Shown: positions 9,349 to 18,154 of the stretch, piece by piece
Position numbering within the stretch: the first letter of the stretch is position 1
Layout of the letters: each line of letters begins with the position of its first letter
Source of the DNA: Umezawaea endophytica
Lineage (GTDB): Bacteria; Actinomycetota; Actinomycetes; Mycobacteriales; Pseudonocardiaceae
Assembly (NCBI RefSeq): GCF_025061645.1
Contig: NZ_JANYMP010000031.1
Span: 1 to 64,000, forward strand
Reading direction: 5' to 3'
DNA: 64,000 nucleotides
Program-made: the position numbers and the translations under genes
The notes under the pieces: generated by a model
Told to the model about the DNA's origin: nothing
Database searches by the model: none
Seen by the model: only the letters and a program-made list of their open reading frames with translations

Positions 9349-10821
9349 GTGGCGGGTGTGCCCGGAGCGGACAGTCCGCTGGACGTCCTGGTGAACGCGG
9401 TCGAGCGGGTCGGGGTGATGCGCGACCCCGACGGGAGGCAGGTGTTCCTGGACGTCCTCGACACGTACCTGCCGTCCCCGCTGCGGGTCAAGGACCACTC
9501 CGAGCGCCGGGCGCACGTCTACAGCATCGTCCTCGCGTGCTACCGGATGTCGGTGCTGCCCGTGCTGGTCTCGGCGCTGGAGAGCTTGGACCCAGGGTCC
9601 GACGCGGTACGCGAGGCACGGGTCCAGGTGGAGCGGATGCAGGCGGCTGACCTGCTGACCGAGCGCGAGCGGAGGTCCCTGCTGGAGGTGCTGGCCGAGG
9701 TCGGGTGCGAGCACGTGGCGGAGGTGTGCGAACTCGTGGCGGGACCGGCCGCCGCCCCGCCGGACTCGGAGCTGCTGGACCCGGTCGACGGGGCGCTGTA
9801 CCTGCAACACCTCAACGGCAGGCCCGGCGGGGTGCCGCCGCTGCTGCTCTTCATCGAGCACCTGGCGAGGCACACGCCGAGGAGGCCCGCCGACTGGTTG
9901 CGCCGCTGGAGCGACCAGCGGGCGCGGGAGTGGCACGTGGCGGACCAGCTCCGAGCCGCGCGCGGGCGGGGCTTCGTCGGCGACACCGCCTCCGGCAACG
10001 GCGTCGTCACGGCCTGCCTGGTGGTGCGGATCGAGCGCCGCGGCCTGCGCCACGACGTCTACCGCCTGACGATGTGGCGGCACCTGGGCCCCGGCTGGCG
10101 GCCGAGGCACGGCGGTCACGTCAGCGGCAACCTCGTCGAGCTCGAGGCCGTGGTGGCCCGGCTCGTCGACGACGCCGAGGAGACCTGGGCCAAGCGGGCC
10201 AACGTGATCAGGGTCGAGTTCCTCCTCCCGTACGACCTCCTCAACCTTCCGGTGGACCAGTGGAAGCTGGAGACCGACTCGGGTCTCCCGCAGGCGCTGG
10301 GGCTGAGGTACCAGGTGGTCCTGCGGAGCCTGGACCGCGCTCGCACCTACCGCTGGCACCGCGGCTGGAAGGAGCGCTGGTCGACCATGATCGGCGCGCT
10401 GCGCTTCCAGCCCACGGCGCACTGGTGCGGCGACCCCAGGGCGCGCGACCTCGGGGAACTCGACGCGCTGCTGGCGGTGAGCCCGGAACTCGTGTCCCTG
10501 GTGTTGAGCGCCCCACCCCCGCCCGTGGGCACCAAGGGGCCGAGCGAGATCCTCGTCGGCCTGCGCAACGGCCTCCCGGTGATGATCTGGCACCGGGCCG
10601 ACGGCCCGAGGCGCACCTTCAGCTCCGCCGTCCGCCCGCTCCTCACGAGCCACCCGGATCTGCCGGAACAGGTGCGGAGGCTGCGCGGCGGGCAGGGCGC
10701 CGTCCGGTTCACGGGGCAGATCTGCTCCCACGTGTCCCTCCTGTGGGACGACCCGAACCGCACCGTCGAAGTGGTGGAGCTGCCCATGGCTCCGAACGGC
10801 CAGGAGGTCTCATCCCCATGA
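9349..10821 (+). CDS. VMAP-like protein (vWA-MoxR associated) with N-terminal effector-associated domain
   Basis: Residues about 8-95 (SPLDVLVNAVERVGVMRDPD onward) are a helical domain similar in pattern to the C-terminal domain of the preceding cyclase gene. Residues about 140-490 match the long C-terminal region of VMAP proteins, the third component of vWA-MoxR-VMAP ternary systems: LYLQHLNGRPGG, a Trp/Arg-rich middle, and HVSLLWDDPNRTVEVVELP at the end. No enzyme motif is seen. It probably bridges the MoxR ATPase and the cyclase effector. The GTG at 9349 follows a GGGGGAGGTG site, and the stop overlaps the MoxR start in ATGA. The assignment rests on context plus pattern recognition; a profile search would settle it. 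Confidence 0.7.
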   Translation: MAGVPGADSPLDVLVNAVERVGVMRDPDGRQVFLDVLDTYLPSPLRVKDHSERRAHVYSIVLACYRMSVLPVLVSALESLDPGSDAVREARVQVERMQAADLLTERERRSLLEVLAEVGCEHVAEVCELVAGPAAAPPDSELLDPVDGALYLQHLNGRPGGVPPLLLFIEHLARHTPRRPADWLRRWSDQRAREWHVADQLRAARGRGFVGDTASGNGVVTACLVVRIERRGLRHDVYRLTMWRHLGPGWRPRHGGHVSGNLVELEAVVARLVDDAEETWAKRANVIRVEFLLPYDLLNLPVDQWKLETDSGLPQALGLRYQVVLRSLDRARTYRWHRGWKERWSTMIGALRFQPTAHWCGDPRARDLGELDALLAVSPELVSLVLSAPPPPVGTKGPSEILVGLRNGLPVMIWHRADGPRRTFSSAVRPLLTSHPDLPEQVRRLRGGQGAVRFTGQICSHVSLLWDDPNRTVEVVELPMAPNGQEVSSP

Positions 10822-11849
10822 CCCGAGCGGACGAGGACTCGACCGGTACCCCGGCCTGGTGGATCTACCGGGGCACCGGCGTGCCGAGCCCCGACGTCGA
10901 CCTCTCCGCCCTGCCCGGCCCGCCCGCGTGGAGGACGTTCACCGGGGGCCCCGTGGTGGAGGCGGACCTGGGCGGCTGGGAGGAGGAGACGGAACGGCGG
11001 CTGGGGTCGCCGACGTCGGCCAGGCTGAGGGAGACGCCCGTCCAAGAGGTCACGATGGTGAACACCGCGCTGCTCCTGCGCAGGCCGCTGCTCGTCACGG
11101 GTCGTCCGGGGACGGGGAAGTCCGCGCTGGCGTACAAGATCGGGCGGGAACTCGGGCTCGGCAGGGTCCTGCGGTGGCCGGTCAGCAGCAGGAGCACGCT
11201 GGAGGAGGGCCTGTGGGAGTACGACGCGATCGGTCGGGTGCAGGCGGCCGCGACGCGGCGCGACCAGGAGCCGGACATCGGCGAGTTCGTGCACCTCGGT
11301 CCGCTGGGCACCGCCCTGCTGCCGTGCGACCTGCCGAGGGTCCTGCTGATCGACGAGCTGGACAAGTCCGACATCGACCTGCCGAACGACCTGCTGAGCG
11401 TCTTCGAGGACGGTGAGTTCGCGATCAGGCCGCTGGTGCGGATCGCTCGGACCCGGCCGGAGGTGCGGGTCTTCACGGCCGACTCCGACAACACCGCCGA
11501 CATCCGCAGGGGCCGGGTGGCGTGCAAGGCCTTCCCGATCATCATCATCACGAGCAACGACGAACGCGAGTTCCCGCCCGCCTTCCTGCGCCGCTGCCTG
11601 CGGCTGACCATGCCCGACCCGACGGTCGAGCAGCTCGCCAACATCGTGGCGGCGCACTTCCACGGCAAGGAGGTCGGCCAGGCGACCGAGCTGATCAGGG
11701 CGTTCGTCGAGCGCAGCGCGCACCACGGCGGGCTGGCCGCGGACCAGTTGCTGAACTCGATCTACATGGCCACGTCGGGCGCGTACACGCAGGACGAGGA
11801 CTGGCGGCTGCTGTGCGAGTCCCTGTGGCACGAGCTCGGACCGTCATGA
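10818..11849 (+). CDS. MoxR-type AAA+ ATPase of the ternary conflict operon
   Basis: Walker A GRPGTGKSA starts at about residue 95, Walker B VLLIDELDKSD near 175-185, sensor 1 IIIITSND, and an Arg-rich RRCLRL arginine-finger region. The N-terminal 80 residues (WWIYRGTGVP) are an extension found in MoxR proteins that sit beside VMAP genes. Start and stop both overlap neighbours by four bases (ATGA at 10818 and 11846), so VMAP, MoxR and the vWA protein are translated as one set. MoxR ATPases usually remodel a vWA-domain partner, here the next gene product. Confidence 0.85.
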   Translation: MTRADEDSTGTPAWWIYRGTGVPSPDVDLSALPGPPAWRTFTGGPVVEADLGGWEEETERRLGSPTSARLRETPVQEVTMVNTALLLRRPLLVTGRPGTGKSALAYKIGRELGLGRVLRWPVSSRSTLEEGLWEYDAIGRVQAAATRRDQEPDIGEFVHLGPLGTALLPCDLPRVLLIDELDKSDIDLPNDLLSVFEDGEFAIRPLVRIARTRPEVRVFTADSDNTADIRRGRVACKAFPIIIITSNDEREFPPAFLRRCLRLTMPDPTVEQLANIVAAHFHGKEVGQATELIRAFVERSAHHGGLAADQLLNSIYMATSGAYTQDEDWRLLCESLWHELGPS

Positions 11850-14800
11850 CCGGTGAGCCGCGGGAGCGGATCGACACCGCCGGCCTCGTCTGGGACGAGG
11901 TCGCGGACGCACTGTGGCTCGCCGTCCACAGCGGCGGCGGTGTGCCCCCACCCGCGCCCGACCCGCCGGAGCGGGGAGGCCTGACGGGCGACCCCGGTGT
12001 TCGGGAGGGCGACGGCGCCGACCACCCCGAGCGGGATCCCCCGGAGGGCACCGGGCCCGAGGAGTCCGAGACGGTCGCGCTGTACCTGCGGCGCGGCGGC
12101 GCGACCGCGGCGACCACCGCGGGGCCCCAGCCCGCCGCGAGACCGGTCGACGTGGTCCACCTGATCGACAGCCGGGCGATCGTGCGAGCGCTGCGGCCGT
12201 TGATGAGGACCGTGCCGTCGCGCGTCGAACGGGCGCTGGACGAGGAGGGCACGGCGGTCCGCGCCGCCGAGGAAGGGCTGTGGCTGCCCGAACTCCGGCC
12301 TGCGCGCGTCCACCCGTACGACCTGGCGCTGGTGATCGACGAAAGCGCGTCGATGAAGGTGTGGCGGGGTGAGGCGGACGCCTTCCGCAGGCTCCTGGAG
12401 CGGCAGGGCGCCTTCCGCGACGTGCGGGTGCTGCTGCTCGACACGGACCAGCCGGGGGAGACCGTCGCCCTGCGCGGCGACTCCCCGCACGCCCAGCGCT
12501 GGCCCCCGTCCGCGCTCACCGACCCCACGGGGCGACGGGTCGTCTTCGTGCTCACCGACGGCGTCGGCCAGGCGTGGCGGGACGGTCGGGTGCACGACGT
12601 GCTCACCCGGTGGGGCCGAGCCGGTCCGGTTGCCGTGGTGCAGGTGCTGCCCTCGGAGATGTGGGCCTCGTGGTCGGCGATCGACACGCGGATGTGCGCG
12701 TGGCGCACCCCCGGACCGTTGCGGCCGTCGTCGCGGTGGGTGGCCGAGCCGCTCGACCTCGACGTGTTCGACGAGGGCTCGGACGTCCTCCCCGTCCCGG
12801 TCCTCGAACTCGACGGCGAGTGGTTCGAGCGCTGGGTCGGCCTCGTCACGGCCGTCGGTGTCGGCGGCTTGGAGCTGCCCGGCCTCCGGGCCGCGGTCGG
12901 CGGCGACCCCGTCGTGGGCGTCAGCGCCGACCTCGACCCGGTGGAGCGGGTCCTGCGCTTCAGGCGCATCGCGACCCCGACGGCGTTCCGGCTGGCCGTG
13001 CTGCTCGCGGCGGCGCCGCTGGCGATCCCGACCATGCACGGCGTCAGGACGGTGCTGCTCCCGTCCTCCGAACCGGCCCACCTCGCGGAGGTCTTCCTGG
13101 GAGGCCTCCTCCGCCCGGTGCCCGAGTCCTCGGCCGAGTTCATGGCTGAGGTGGCGGAGTACGACTTCCACAAGGGCGTCCGCGCCGAGCTGCTGGCGGG
13201 TGGAGCGCGCGCCGACACCGCCGCGGTGCTGCGCCTCGTCCAGGAGTTGCTGGGGGACCGCGTCCAGGCGGTCGGCAACCTCGACCAGGTCCTGCGCCAC
13301 CCGGACACGGCGGCCATCCCGGTCGTCTCCGGCGTGGAAGTCCCCCTGCTGCGGCTCCAGCGCGACGTGATGCAGGCCCTCTCCGGCCCGTACGCCCGGC
13401 GCGCGGTCGGGATCGACGCGGTGCTGCCCCACGTGGGCGGTACCGGGGCGATCGACCCCGAGGGCGACGAGACGGTGCTGGGGACCGGGCGGAAGCGGAC
13501 CGGGACGGGGTTCCGGGTGGACGAGCGGGCGGACGACCGCGAGCGGGACGGGGGTGACGACGTGGTGGAGAACGACCAGGGCTCCGGGCGGTCGGGCGCG
13601 GCGAAGGCCCGGCCCGCGGTGCAGGGCGGCATCCCGTTGCGCAACGTGAACTTCACGGGACGCGACGAGGTGCTCGACGACCTGCACGCCAGGCTCAACC
13701 GGGACGAGCCGACCGCGGTACTCCCCGAGGCCCTGCACGGCCTCGGGGGCATCGGGAAGTCGCAGATCGCGGTCGAGTTCGTCTACCGCCACAGGTCCGA
13801 GTACGACCTGGTCTGGTGGATCCCCGCGGAGGACGTCGAGCAGATCCAGACCGCGTACGTGAACATCTGCGCGCGGATCGGCCTCCGCGCCGAAGCGGGC
13901 GTCGACACGGCGGTGCCGCTGGTGCTGGAGGCGCTCCGGGCGGGCACGCTCTACCCCCGGTGGCTGCTGGTCTTCGACAACGCCAACGCGCCGGAGGACG
14001 TGCGCAGGTACTTCCCCCAGGGCGCCGGGCACATCCTCATCACCTCGCGGGACGGGCGCTGGGCAGGGGTCGCGTCCTCGCTGGCCGTGGACGTGTTCAC
14101 CCGAGCCGAGAGCATCAGGCTGCTGCTGAGGCGCAACCCGACCATGGCGGAGGCCGACGCCGACCGCCTGGCGGAACTGCTGGGCGACCTCCCCCTCGCG
14201 GTGGACCAGGCGGCGGCCTGGTGCTTCGAGACCGGCATGACCGCGGACGAGTACCTCACCCTGTTCGAGGACAAGCGGACCGAGCTGCTGAGCGTCGGGC
14301 CACCGCCCACGGACTACCCGGTCACGGTGGCCGCCGCCTGGAACCTGTCGATGGACAGGCTCAGCGACAAGTTCCCGGCGGCCCACGAGCTGCTCCAGGT
14401 GTGCGCGTTCTTCTCGCCCGAGCCGATCGCCCGCAAACTCCTGTCGAACGTCCGGAACATCGAGTCCCCCGAGGCGCTGGCCGAAGCGCTCCGGGACCCG
14501 GTGCTCCTCGGCCGGGCCATCCGGGAGATCAACCGGTACAGCCTCGCCAAGATCGACCACAGCACGCACACCATCCAGCTCCACCGCCTGGTCCAGAGCG
14601 TGCTGCGCAGCCACATGACCCCCGAGGTCCAGCGGCGACTGCGCCACGTCGCCCAGGTGCTGCTCGCGAACGGCGACCCGAACCAGCCGGACGACGCCGA
14701 GTACTGGACGCGCTACCAGGAGCTGCTGCCGCACGCGCGGGCCGCGAGGGTGCTGGACTCGGACGACCCCTGGGTGCGCAAGCTCGCCATCAACGTGGCG

Positions 14801-16093
14801 AACTTCCTCTACGCCTGGGGCGATCCGGAGCGGGCGCGCGACATGTCCGCCGAGATGGTCGCCCTCTGGCGCGTCCGCCTCGGTGAGGACCACCTGGACA
14901 CGATGATCGCGAACCGGTGGCACGGCCGCGCCCTGCGCGCGCTCGGGAAGTACGCGGAGTCCAGCCTCATCGCCAGGCACACCCTCGACCGGCTGCGCGC
15001 GACCCTCGGCGACGACCACGAGGAGACCCTGCTCACCGCGCACGGCGTCGCCTCGGACCTGCGGGCGCGCGGTGACTTCGAGGCGGCCCGCGAACTCAAC
15101 AGGGACACGTACGAGCGGGCGCGGCGGGCGTTCGGCGAGGACGACCCCGAGACCCTGCGCGCGGCGAACAACTACGCCCTCAGCATGCGGCTGGCGGGAT
15201 ACCTCCAGGACGCCAAGGAACTCGACGACGGCACGTGCCGTCGACGTGCCGACGTGCTGGGCGAGGACCACAGGTTCACCCTGATCACCCGCGACAACTT
15301 CTCCGTCGACCTCCGAGCCTGCGGTGACTACGAGGCGTCGTGCGTCCTCCAGGACGAGACCGTGAACCGCTTCCGCGAGGTCGTCGGCCCTCATCGCGCG
15401 CTCACCCTGACGGCGATCACCAACCTGTCCATCTCCCGGCGCAAGTACGGTGACCACGAAGGCGGTCGGGTGCTGTCCGACGAGTCCTACCGGGGTCTGC
15501 TCGACCGGTTCGGCCCCCGCCACCCCGACTCGATGTCGGCGGGGATGAACCACTCGATCTCCCTGCGGCAGACCGGCGAGCTGAGAGCCGCGCTGGAACT
15601 GGGGGAGAAGGTCTGGCACCTCTACCAGGTCGTGATGGGGGAGGACCACCCCTTCACCCTGGCGGGCGCCACCAACCTCGCCGTCACGCTCCGCCTGCTC
15701 GGCGAGTTCGACCGGGCGCGCGAGGTCAACACGCACACGTTGAGCGCGTTCAGGAGGGTGCTCAGGCCCGACCACTTCTTCACGCTGACCTGCGCCACGA
15801 ACCTGGCCAGCGACCTCGCCGTCGCGGGGCGGCTCGCCGACGCCCACGAACTCGACGCGTCCACGCTGGACCACTCCACCGCGGCCCTCGGCCGTGACCA
15901 CCCCTCGACCCTCGCCGTGACGGTGAACCTCGCGCTCGACCTCCAGGGGCTCGGGCGGCTCGACGAGTCCGACGAAATCCGCAGGGACGTCGTCGTGCGG
16001 TTCGGGCGGGTCCTCGGCGCGCAGCACCCCGCGACGTTGGACGCCATGAACAACGTCCGGGCCAACTGCGACCTCGACCCCATGCAGATCTAG
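11846..16093 (+). CDS. vWA-like (SAV_2336-type) / NB-ARC / TPR protein, FxSxx-COOH-system type
   Basis: A 1415-residue STAND protein. Residues about 100-560 form a SAV_2336-type domain that includes a von Willebrand A-like metal site (D165-E-S-A-S in LVIDESASM) and VVFVLTDG. The NB-ARC NTPase follows: GGIPLRNVNFTGRDEVL marks its start, Walker A GLGGIGKSQ is near 632-640 and Walker B WLLVFDNAN near 705. From about 960 to the C-terminus there are about ten TPR units of the kinesin-light-chain style (GEDHLDTMIANRWHGRALRA and similar). This architecture is the one annotated as the TPR protein (FxsT) of FxSxx-COOH peptide systems. Here it takes the vWA seat of a VMAP operon, translationally coupled to MoxR. 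The stop shares CTAG with the convergent HExxH gene, consistent with the two units being one system. Confidence 0.8.
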   Translation: MTGEPRERIDTAGLVWDEVADALWLAVHSGGGVPPPAPDPPERGGLTGDPGVREGDGADHPERDPPEGTGPEESETVALYLRRGGATAATTAGPQPAARPVDVVHLIDSRAIVRALRPLMRTVPSRVERALDEEGTAVRAAEEGLWLPELRPARVHPYDLALVIDESASMKVWRGEADAFRRLLERQGAFRDVRVLLLDTDQPGETVALRGDSPHAQRWPPSALTDPTGRRVVFVLTDGVGQAWRDGRVHDVLTRWGRAGPVAVVQVLPSEMWASWSAIDTRMCAWRTPGPLRPSSRWVAEPLDLDVFDEGSDVLPVPVLELDGEWFERWVGLVTAVGVGGLELPGLRAAVGGDPVVGVSADLDPVERVLRFRRIATPTAFRLAVLLAAAPLAIPTMHGVRTVLLPSSEPAHLAEVFLGGLLRPVPESSAEFMAEVAEYDFHKGVRAELLAGGARADTAAVLRLVQELLGDRVQAVGNLDQVLRHPDTAAIPVVSGVEVPLLRLQRDVMQALSGPYARRAVGIDAVLPHVGGTGAIDPEGDETVLGTGRKRTGTGFRVDERADDRERDGGDDVVENDQGSGRSGAAKARPAVQGGIPLRNVNFTGRDEVLDDLHARLNRDEPTAVLPEALHGLGGIGKSQIAVEFVYRHRSEYDLVWWIPAEDVEQIQTAYVNICARIGLRAEAGVDTAVPLVLEALRAGTLYPRWLLVFDNANAPEDVRRYFPQGAGHILITSRDGRWAGVASSLAVDVFTRAESIRLLLRRNPTMAEADADRLAELLGDLPLAVDQAAAWCFETGMTADEYLTLFEDKRTELLSVGPPPTDYPVTVAAAWNLSMDRLSDKFPAAHELLQVCAFFSPEPIARKLLSNVRNIESPEALAEALRDPVLLGRAIREINRYSLAKIDHSTHTIQLHRLVQSVLRSHMTPEVQRRLRHVAQVLLANGDPNQPDDAEYWTRYQELLPHARAARVLDSDDPWVRKLAINVANFLYAWGDPERARDMSAEMVALWRVRLGEDHLDTMIANRWHGRALRALGKYAESSLIARHTLDRLRATLGDDHEETLLTAHGVASDLRARGDFEAARELNRDTYERARRAFGEDDPETLRAANNYALSMRLAGYLQDAKELDDGTCRRRADVLGEDHRFTLITRDNFSVDLRACGDYEASCVLQDETVNRFREVVGPHRALTLTAITNLSISRRKYGDHEGGRVLSDESYRGLLDRFGPRHPDSMSAGMNHSISLRQTGELRAALELGEKVWHLYQVVMGEDHPFTLAGATNLAVTLRLLGEFDRAREVNTHTLSAFRRVLRPDHFFTLTCATNLASDLAVAGRLADAHELDASTLDHSTAALGRDHPSTLAVTVNLALDLQGLGRLDESDEIRRDVVVRFGRVLGAQHPATLDAMNNVRANCDLDPMQI

Positions 16094-17847
16094 GGGGCCG
16101 CGCCGATCCACTCGGCGAGCCCGACCGGGTCCGGTGCGACCGCGCCGGGCCTGCCGACGACGGCCAGGTAGACGGCCTTCACCAGGTCCGGCCGGTCGAG
16201 GATCGCCGCCCCCGCGGGCGTCGTGCGGAGAGCCGCCCCGAGGCCGGTCCACGCCGTCGTCCGGGTCGGGTCGTCGCGCACCAGGTCGAGGTAGCCGGGC
16301 AGCGCCCGCGCGGTGTCTCCCGCGACGAGCGCGAGATCGGCCCCCGAGGCGCCGGGAACGGTTCCCGGATCGGCGACGACCGCGGCGAACGCGGCGGGAT
16401 CGGCCAGCCGCAGCCGGGCCAGGACCGGCCGCGGCGTCGGCTCGTCGGCGCCTGCCGACAGGGTGCTCCCCGGCGCGGGCCGGTCCGGTCGCGGACCTCC
16501 CGAGAGCCACGCGTCGGCCAACGCCACCACGTGGGCCGGGTCCGGGCGGAGGTGCCTCCCCCGCCAGGTCGCGTGGTGGTCCGCCGCGGTGTCGCGGGCG
16601 GCCGACAGCACGTCGGGGGGCACGGGATCGGTGGACCAGGCTTCCAGCCGGTCCGCCTGGGCCGACACGAACCGGCGGCCGAGGTCCGTCAGGTGCGGGT
16701 CGTCCCGCAGGGCGCGCGCGACCAGGAGCGACTGGTCGCGCCAGTGCGCGAACTCGAAGTGGGCGATCGGCGTGTCGTCGGCCTCGCGCTGCACGCGCCA
16801 GAAGTCGACGACGGCGACGAACGAGTACAGGCCGTGCAGCAGTCCGGGCAGCGGTCGGGGGTCGTCCCGCCACGGCGCGTAGAACCGCTGCTCGGTGGCA
16901 CGGCTCAGTTCCACGAGGTCCAGCAGGGTCGAGAGCTTGCTGTGCTGGAACTCGTGGACGAGGGTGGCCGCGAAGTCCGCGGCGTCGGACGGCAGCGACA
17001 GCGCGACGCAGCCGAACGCGTCGTCCGCGGACCCGCTGTAGGTCCGGAACCGGTCCACGGGCGGACAGGGCACGAGCGCGGTGACGCCCAACGCGAGTGC
17101 TCGCGCCACCTCGCCGTGGTGCTTCTCCAGCAGGACCCAGGTGTCGTCGAGGGCGTCGCGCCACCGCGCCACCTCGGCCCCGGTGAGCCGTTCGGGCGGC
17201 AGCGCCGCACCGAATCCGGGGAACGGGTAGAGGTCGTCGAGCACCACGTCGAGGTCACCCGCGCGGAGCCTGCGGACGGCGCTCCACCCGGCACCGTCGA
17301 CCACGCGGTCGTCGACCCGCACGGCACCGGACGCGCCGACCACGCTGAACCCGGTCGCGTCACCGGTGGCGGTGGCGGTGTGCCAGCCGGTGGGCTCGCC
17401 GGGGATCCGGACGAGCCCGACCGTCGGCAGGAGCACCTCACCGTTCGCTGAGGGCACGGCGAGGGTGAAGGGATGATCAGCCAGGACCGCGGCGGCCACC
17501 GCGATCTGGTGGAGGTGGCCCACCACGACCCACGACGGCGTCCCGTCCGACGGCGCGCCGCGCAGGCGCCGGAGCGCGGACGTGGCCCAGTTGCCCACCG
17601 AGGGGTACCGCAGCAGCCTGCCGACCGCGTCCGGGTTCCTCCGGTGCGCCGCCGCGAGGAGTTCCCACGCGTCGCCGACGGGCGGCAACGGCCCCGGAAC
17701 CGCTTCGGCGTGGTCCAACACCGCCCGCAGCAGGGTCCGGTGCTTGCTGTGGTTCGCCCTGACGAGGTGCTGGACCGCGCTCGCGCTGCCCGCGTCCGCG
17801 GCCAGCGCGTCGATGTCGTCGGTCGAGAGCCCGTGGTTGCTGATCAT
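16090..17847 (-). CDS. HExxH-motif peptide-modification enzyme (putative 2-oxoglutarate-dependent peptide hydroxylase type)
   Basis: The 585-residue protein carries HEFQH at residues 298-302 in the context AATLVHEFQHSKL, followed by LLDLVEL and RFYAPWRDDPRP, the signature of the HEXXH domain of FxSxx-COOH and related peptide systems; members of this family act as 2-oxoglutarate-dependent peptide beta-hydroxylases rather than proteases. The N-terminal 120 residues are helical, and the C-terminal 200 look helical or TPR-like. Only 16 bp separate it from the upstream 55-residue peptide gene, which is the probable substrate. Its stop overlaps that of the vWA/NB-ARC/TPR gene. No radical SAM gene is nearby. 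Substrate residue unknown. Confidence 0.75.
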   Translation of the reverse strand: MISNHGLSTDDIDALAADAGSASAVQHLVRANHSKHRTLLRAVLDHAEAVPGPLPPVGDAWELLAAAHRRNPDAVGRLLRYPSVGNWATSALRRLRGAPSDGTPSWVVVGHLHQIAVAAAVLADHPFTLAVPSANGEVLLPTVGLVRIPGEPTGWHTATATGDATGFSVVGASGAVRVDDRVVDGAGWSAVRRLRAGDLDVVLDDLYPFPGFGAALPPERLTGAEVARWRDALDDTWVLLEKHHGEVARALALGVTALVPCPPVDRFRTYSGSADDAFGCVALSLPSDAADFAATLVHEFQHSKLSTLLDLVELSRATEQRFYAPWRDDPRPLPGLLHGLYSFVAVVDFWRVQREADDTPIAHFEFAHWRDQSLLVARALRDDPHLTDLGRRFVSAQADRLEAWSTDPVPPDVLSAARDTAADHHATWRGRHLRPDPAHVVALADAWLSGGPRPDRPAPGSTLSAGADEPTPRPVLARLRLADPAAFAAVVADPGTVPGASGADLALVAGDTARALPGYLDLVRDDPTRTTAWTGLGAALRTTPAGAAILDRPDLVKAVYLAVVGRPGAVAPDPVGLAEWIGAAP

Positions 17848-17863
17848 CGGTGTTCTACGCGGT

Positions 17864-18031
17864 TCAGCCGACCTTCTTCTGGCTGTTCTCCATCACGACC
17901 TGGTGGGTGTGCTCGATGCGGATGACCAGTCGCTCGACGGAGTCGAGCACCCTGGACTCCGAGGTGGACCGCAGCTCCGCGAGGGGCAGTTCGGTCAGGT
18001 CGGCAACCCCGGTGTCCAGCACAGTGCTCAT
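17864..18031 (-). CDS. Candidate precursor peptide, 55 aa
   Basis: The ATG at 18031 has an AAGGA site eight bases upstream. The peptide begins MSTVLDTGVADLTELPLAEL, which matches the pattern at the N-terminus of FxsA-type precursors (acidic residue, then a short hydrophobic LPLxEL block), continues as an amphipathic helix (SRVLDSVERLVIRIE), and ends with HTHQVVMENSQKKVG. It lacks the C-terminal FxSxx motif. The His, Asn and Asp residues of the tail are plausible hydroxylation sites. It lies directly before the HExxH enzyme gene with a 16-bp gap, as precursors do. Reading it as the substrate is inference; a small regulatory or antitoxin-like protein is the alternative. Confidence 0.6.
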   Translation of the reverse strand: MSTVLDTGVADLTELPLAELRSTSESRVLDSVERLVIRIEHTHQVVMENSQKKVG

Positions 18032-18154
18032 GTACGTAGTCCTTAACTCAAACGGCAGTAGATCACATATCAAATCATCAGCTTCTCACCCAGTTGGACG
18101 CGGGTCGCTCCATAATGGACCAATGTAAAACTCCGCAGTATTGCGGAATATCGG
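18032..18154 (-). promoter_or_regulatory. AT-richer promoter region of the peptide/HExxH unit, with inverted repeat
   Basis: This 123-bp gap is clearly lower in GC than its surroundings. It contains TCCGCA-GTAT-TGCGGA (18132-18147), a 6-bp-arm palindrome that may be an operator, or a hairpin for the DUF1479 gene that ends... upstream on other transcripts. The exact -10 and -35 cannot be fixed by eye. Confidence 0.45.

Noticed and set aside
11762-17164. An 1800-codon open frame on the minus strand across the vWA/NB-ARC/TPR gene
   Set aside because: It is the antisense shadow of GC-rich codons; its translation is Arg/Gly/Ala-rich with no motif, while the plus-strand frame has clear Walker and TPR motifs.
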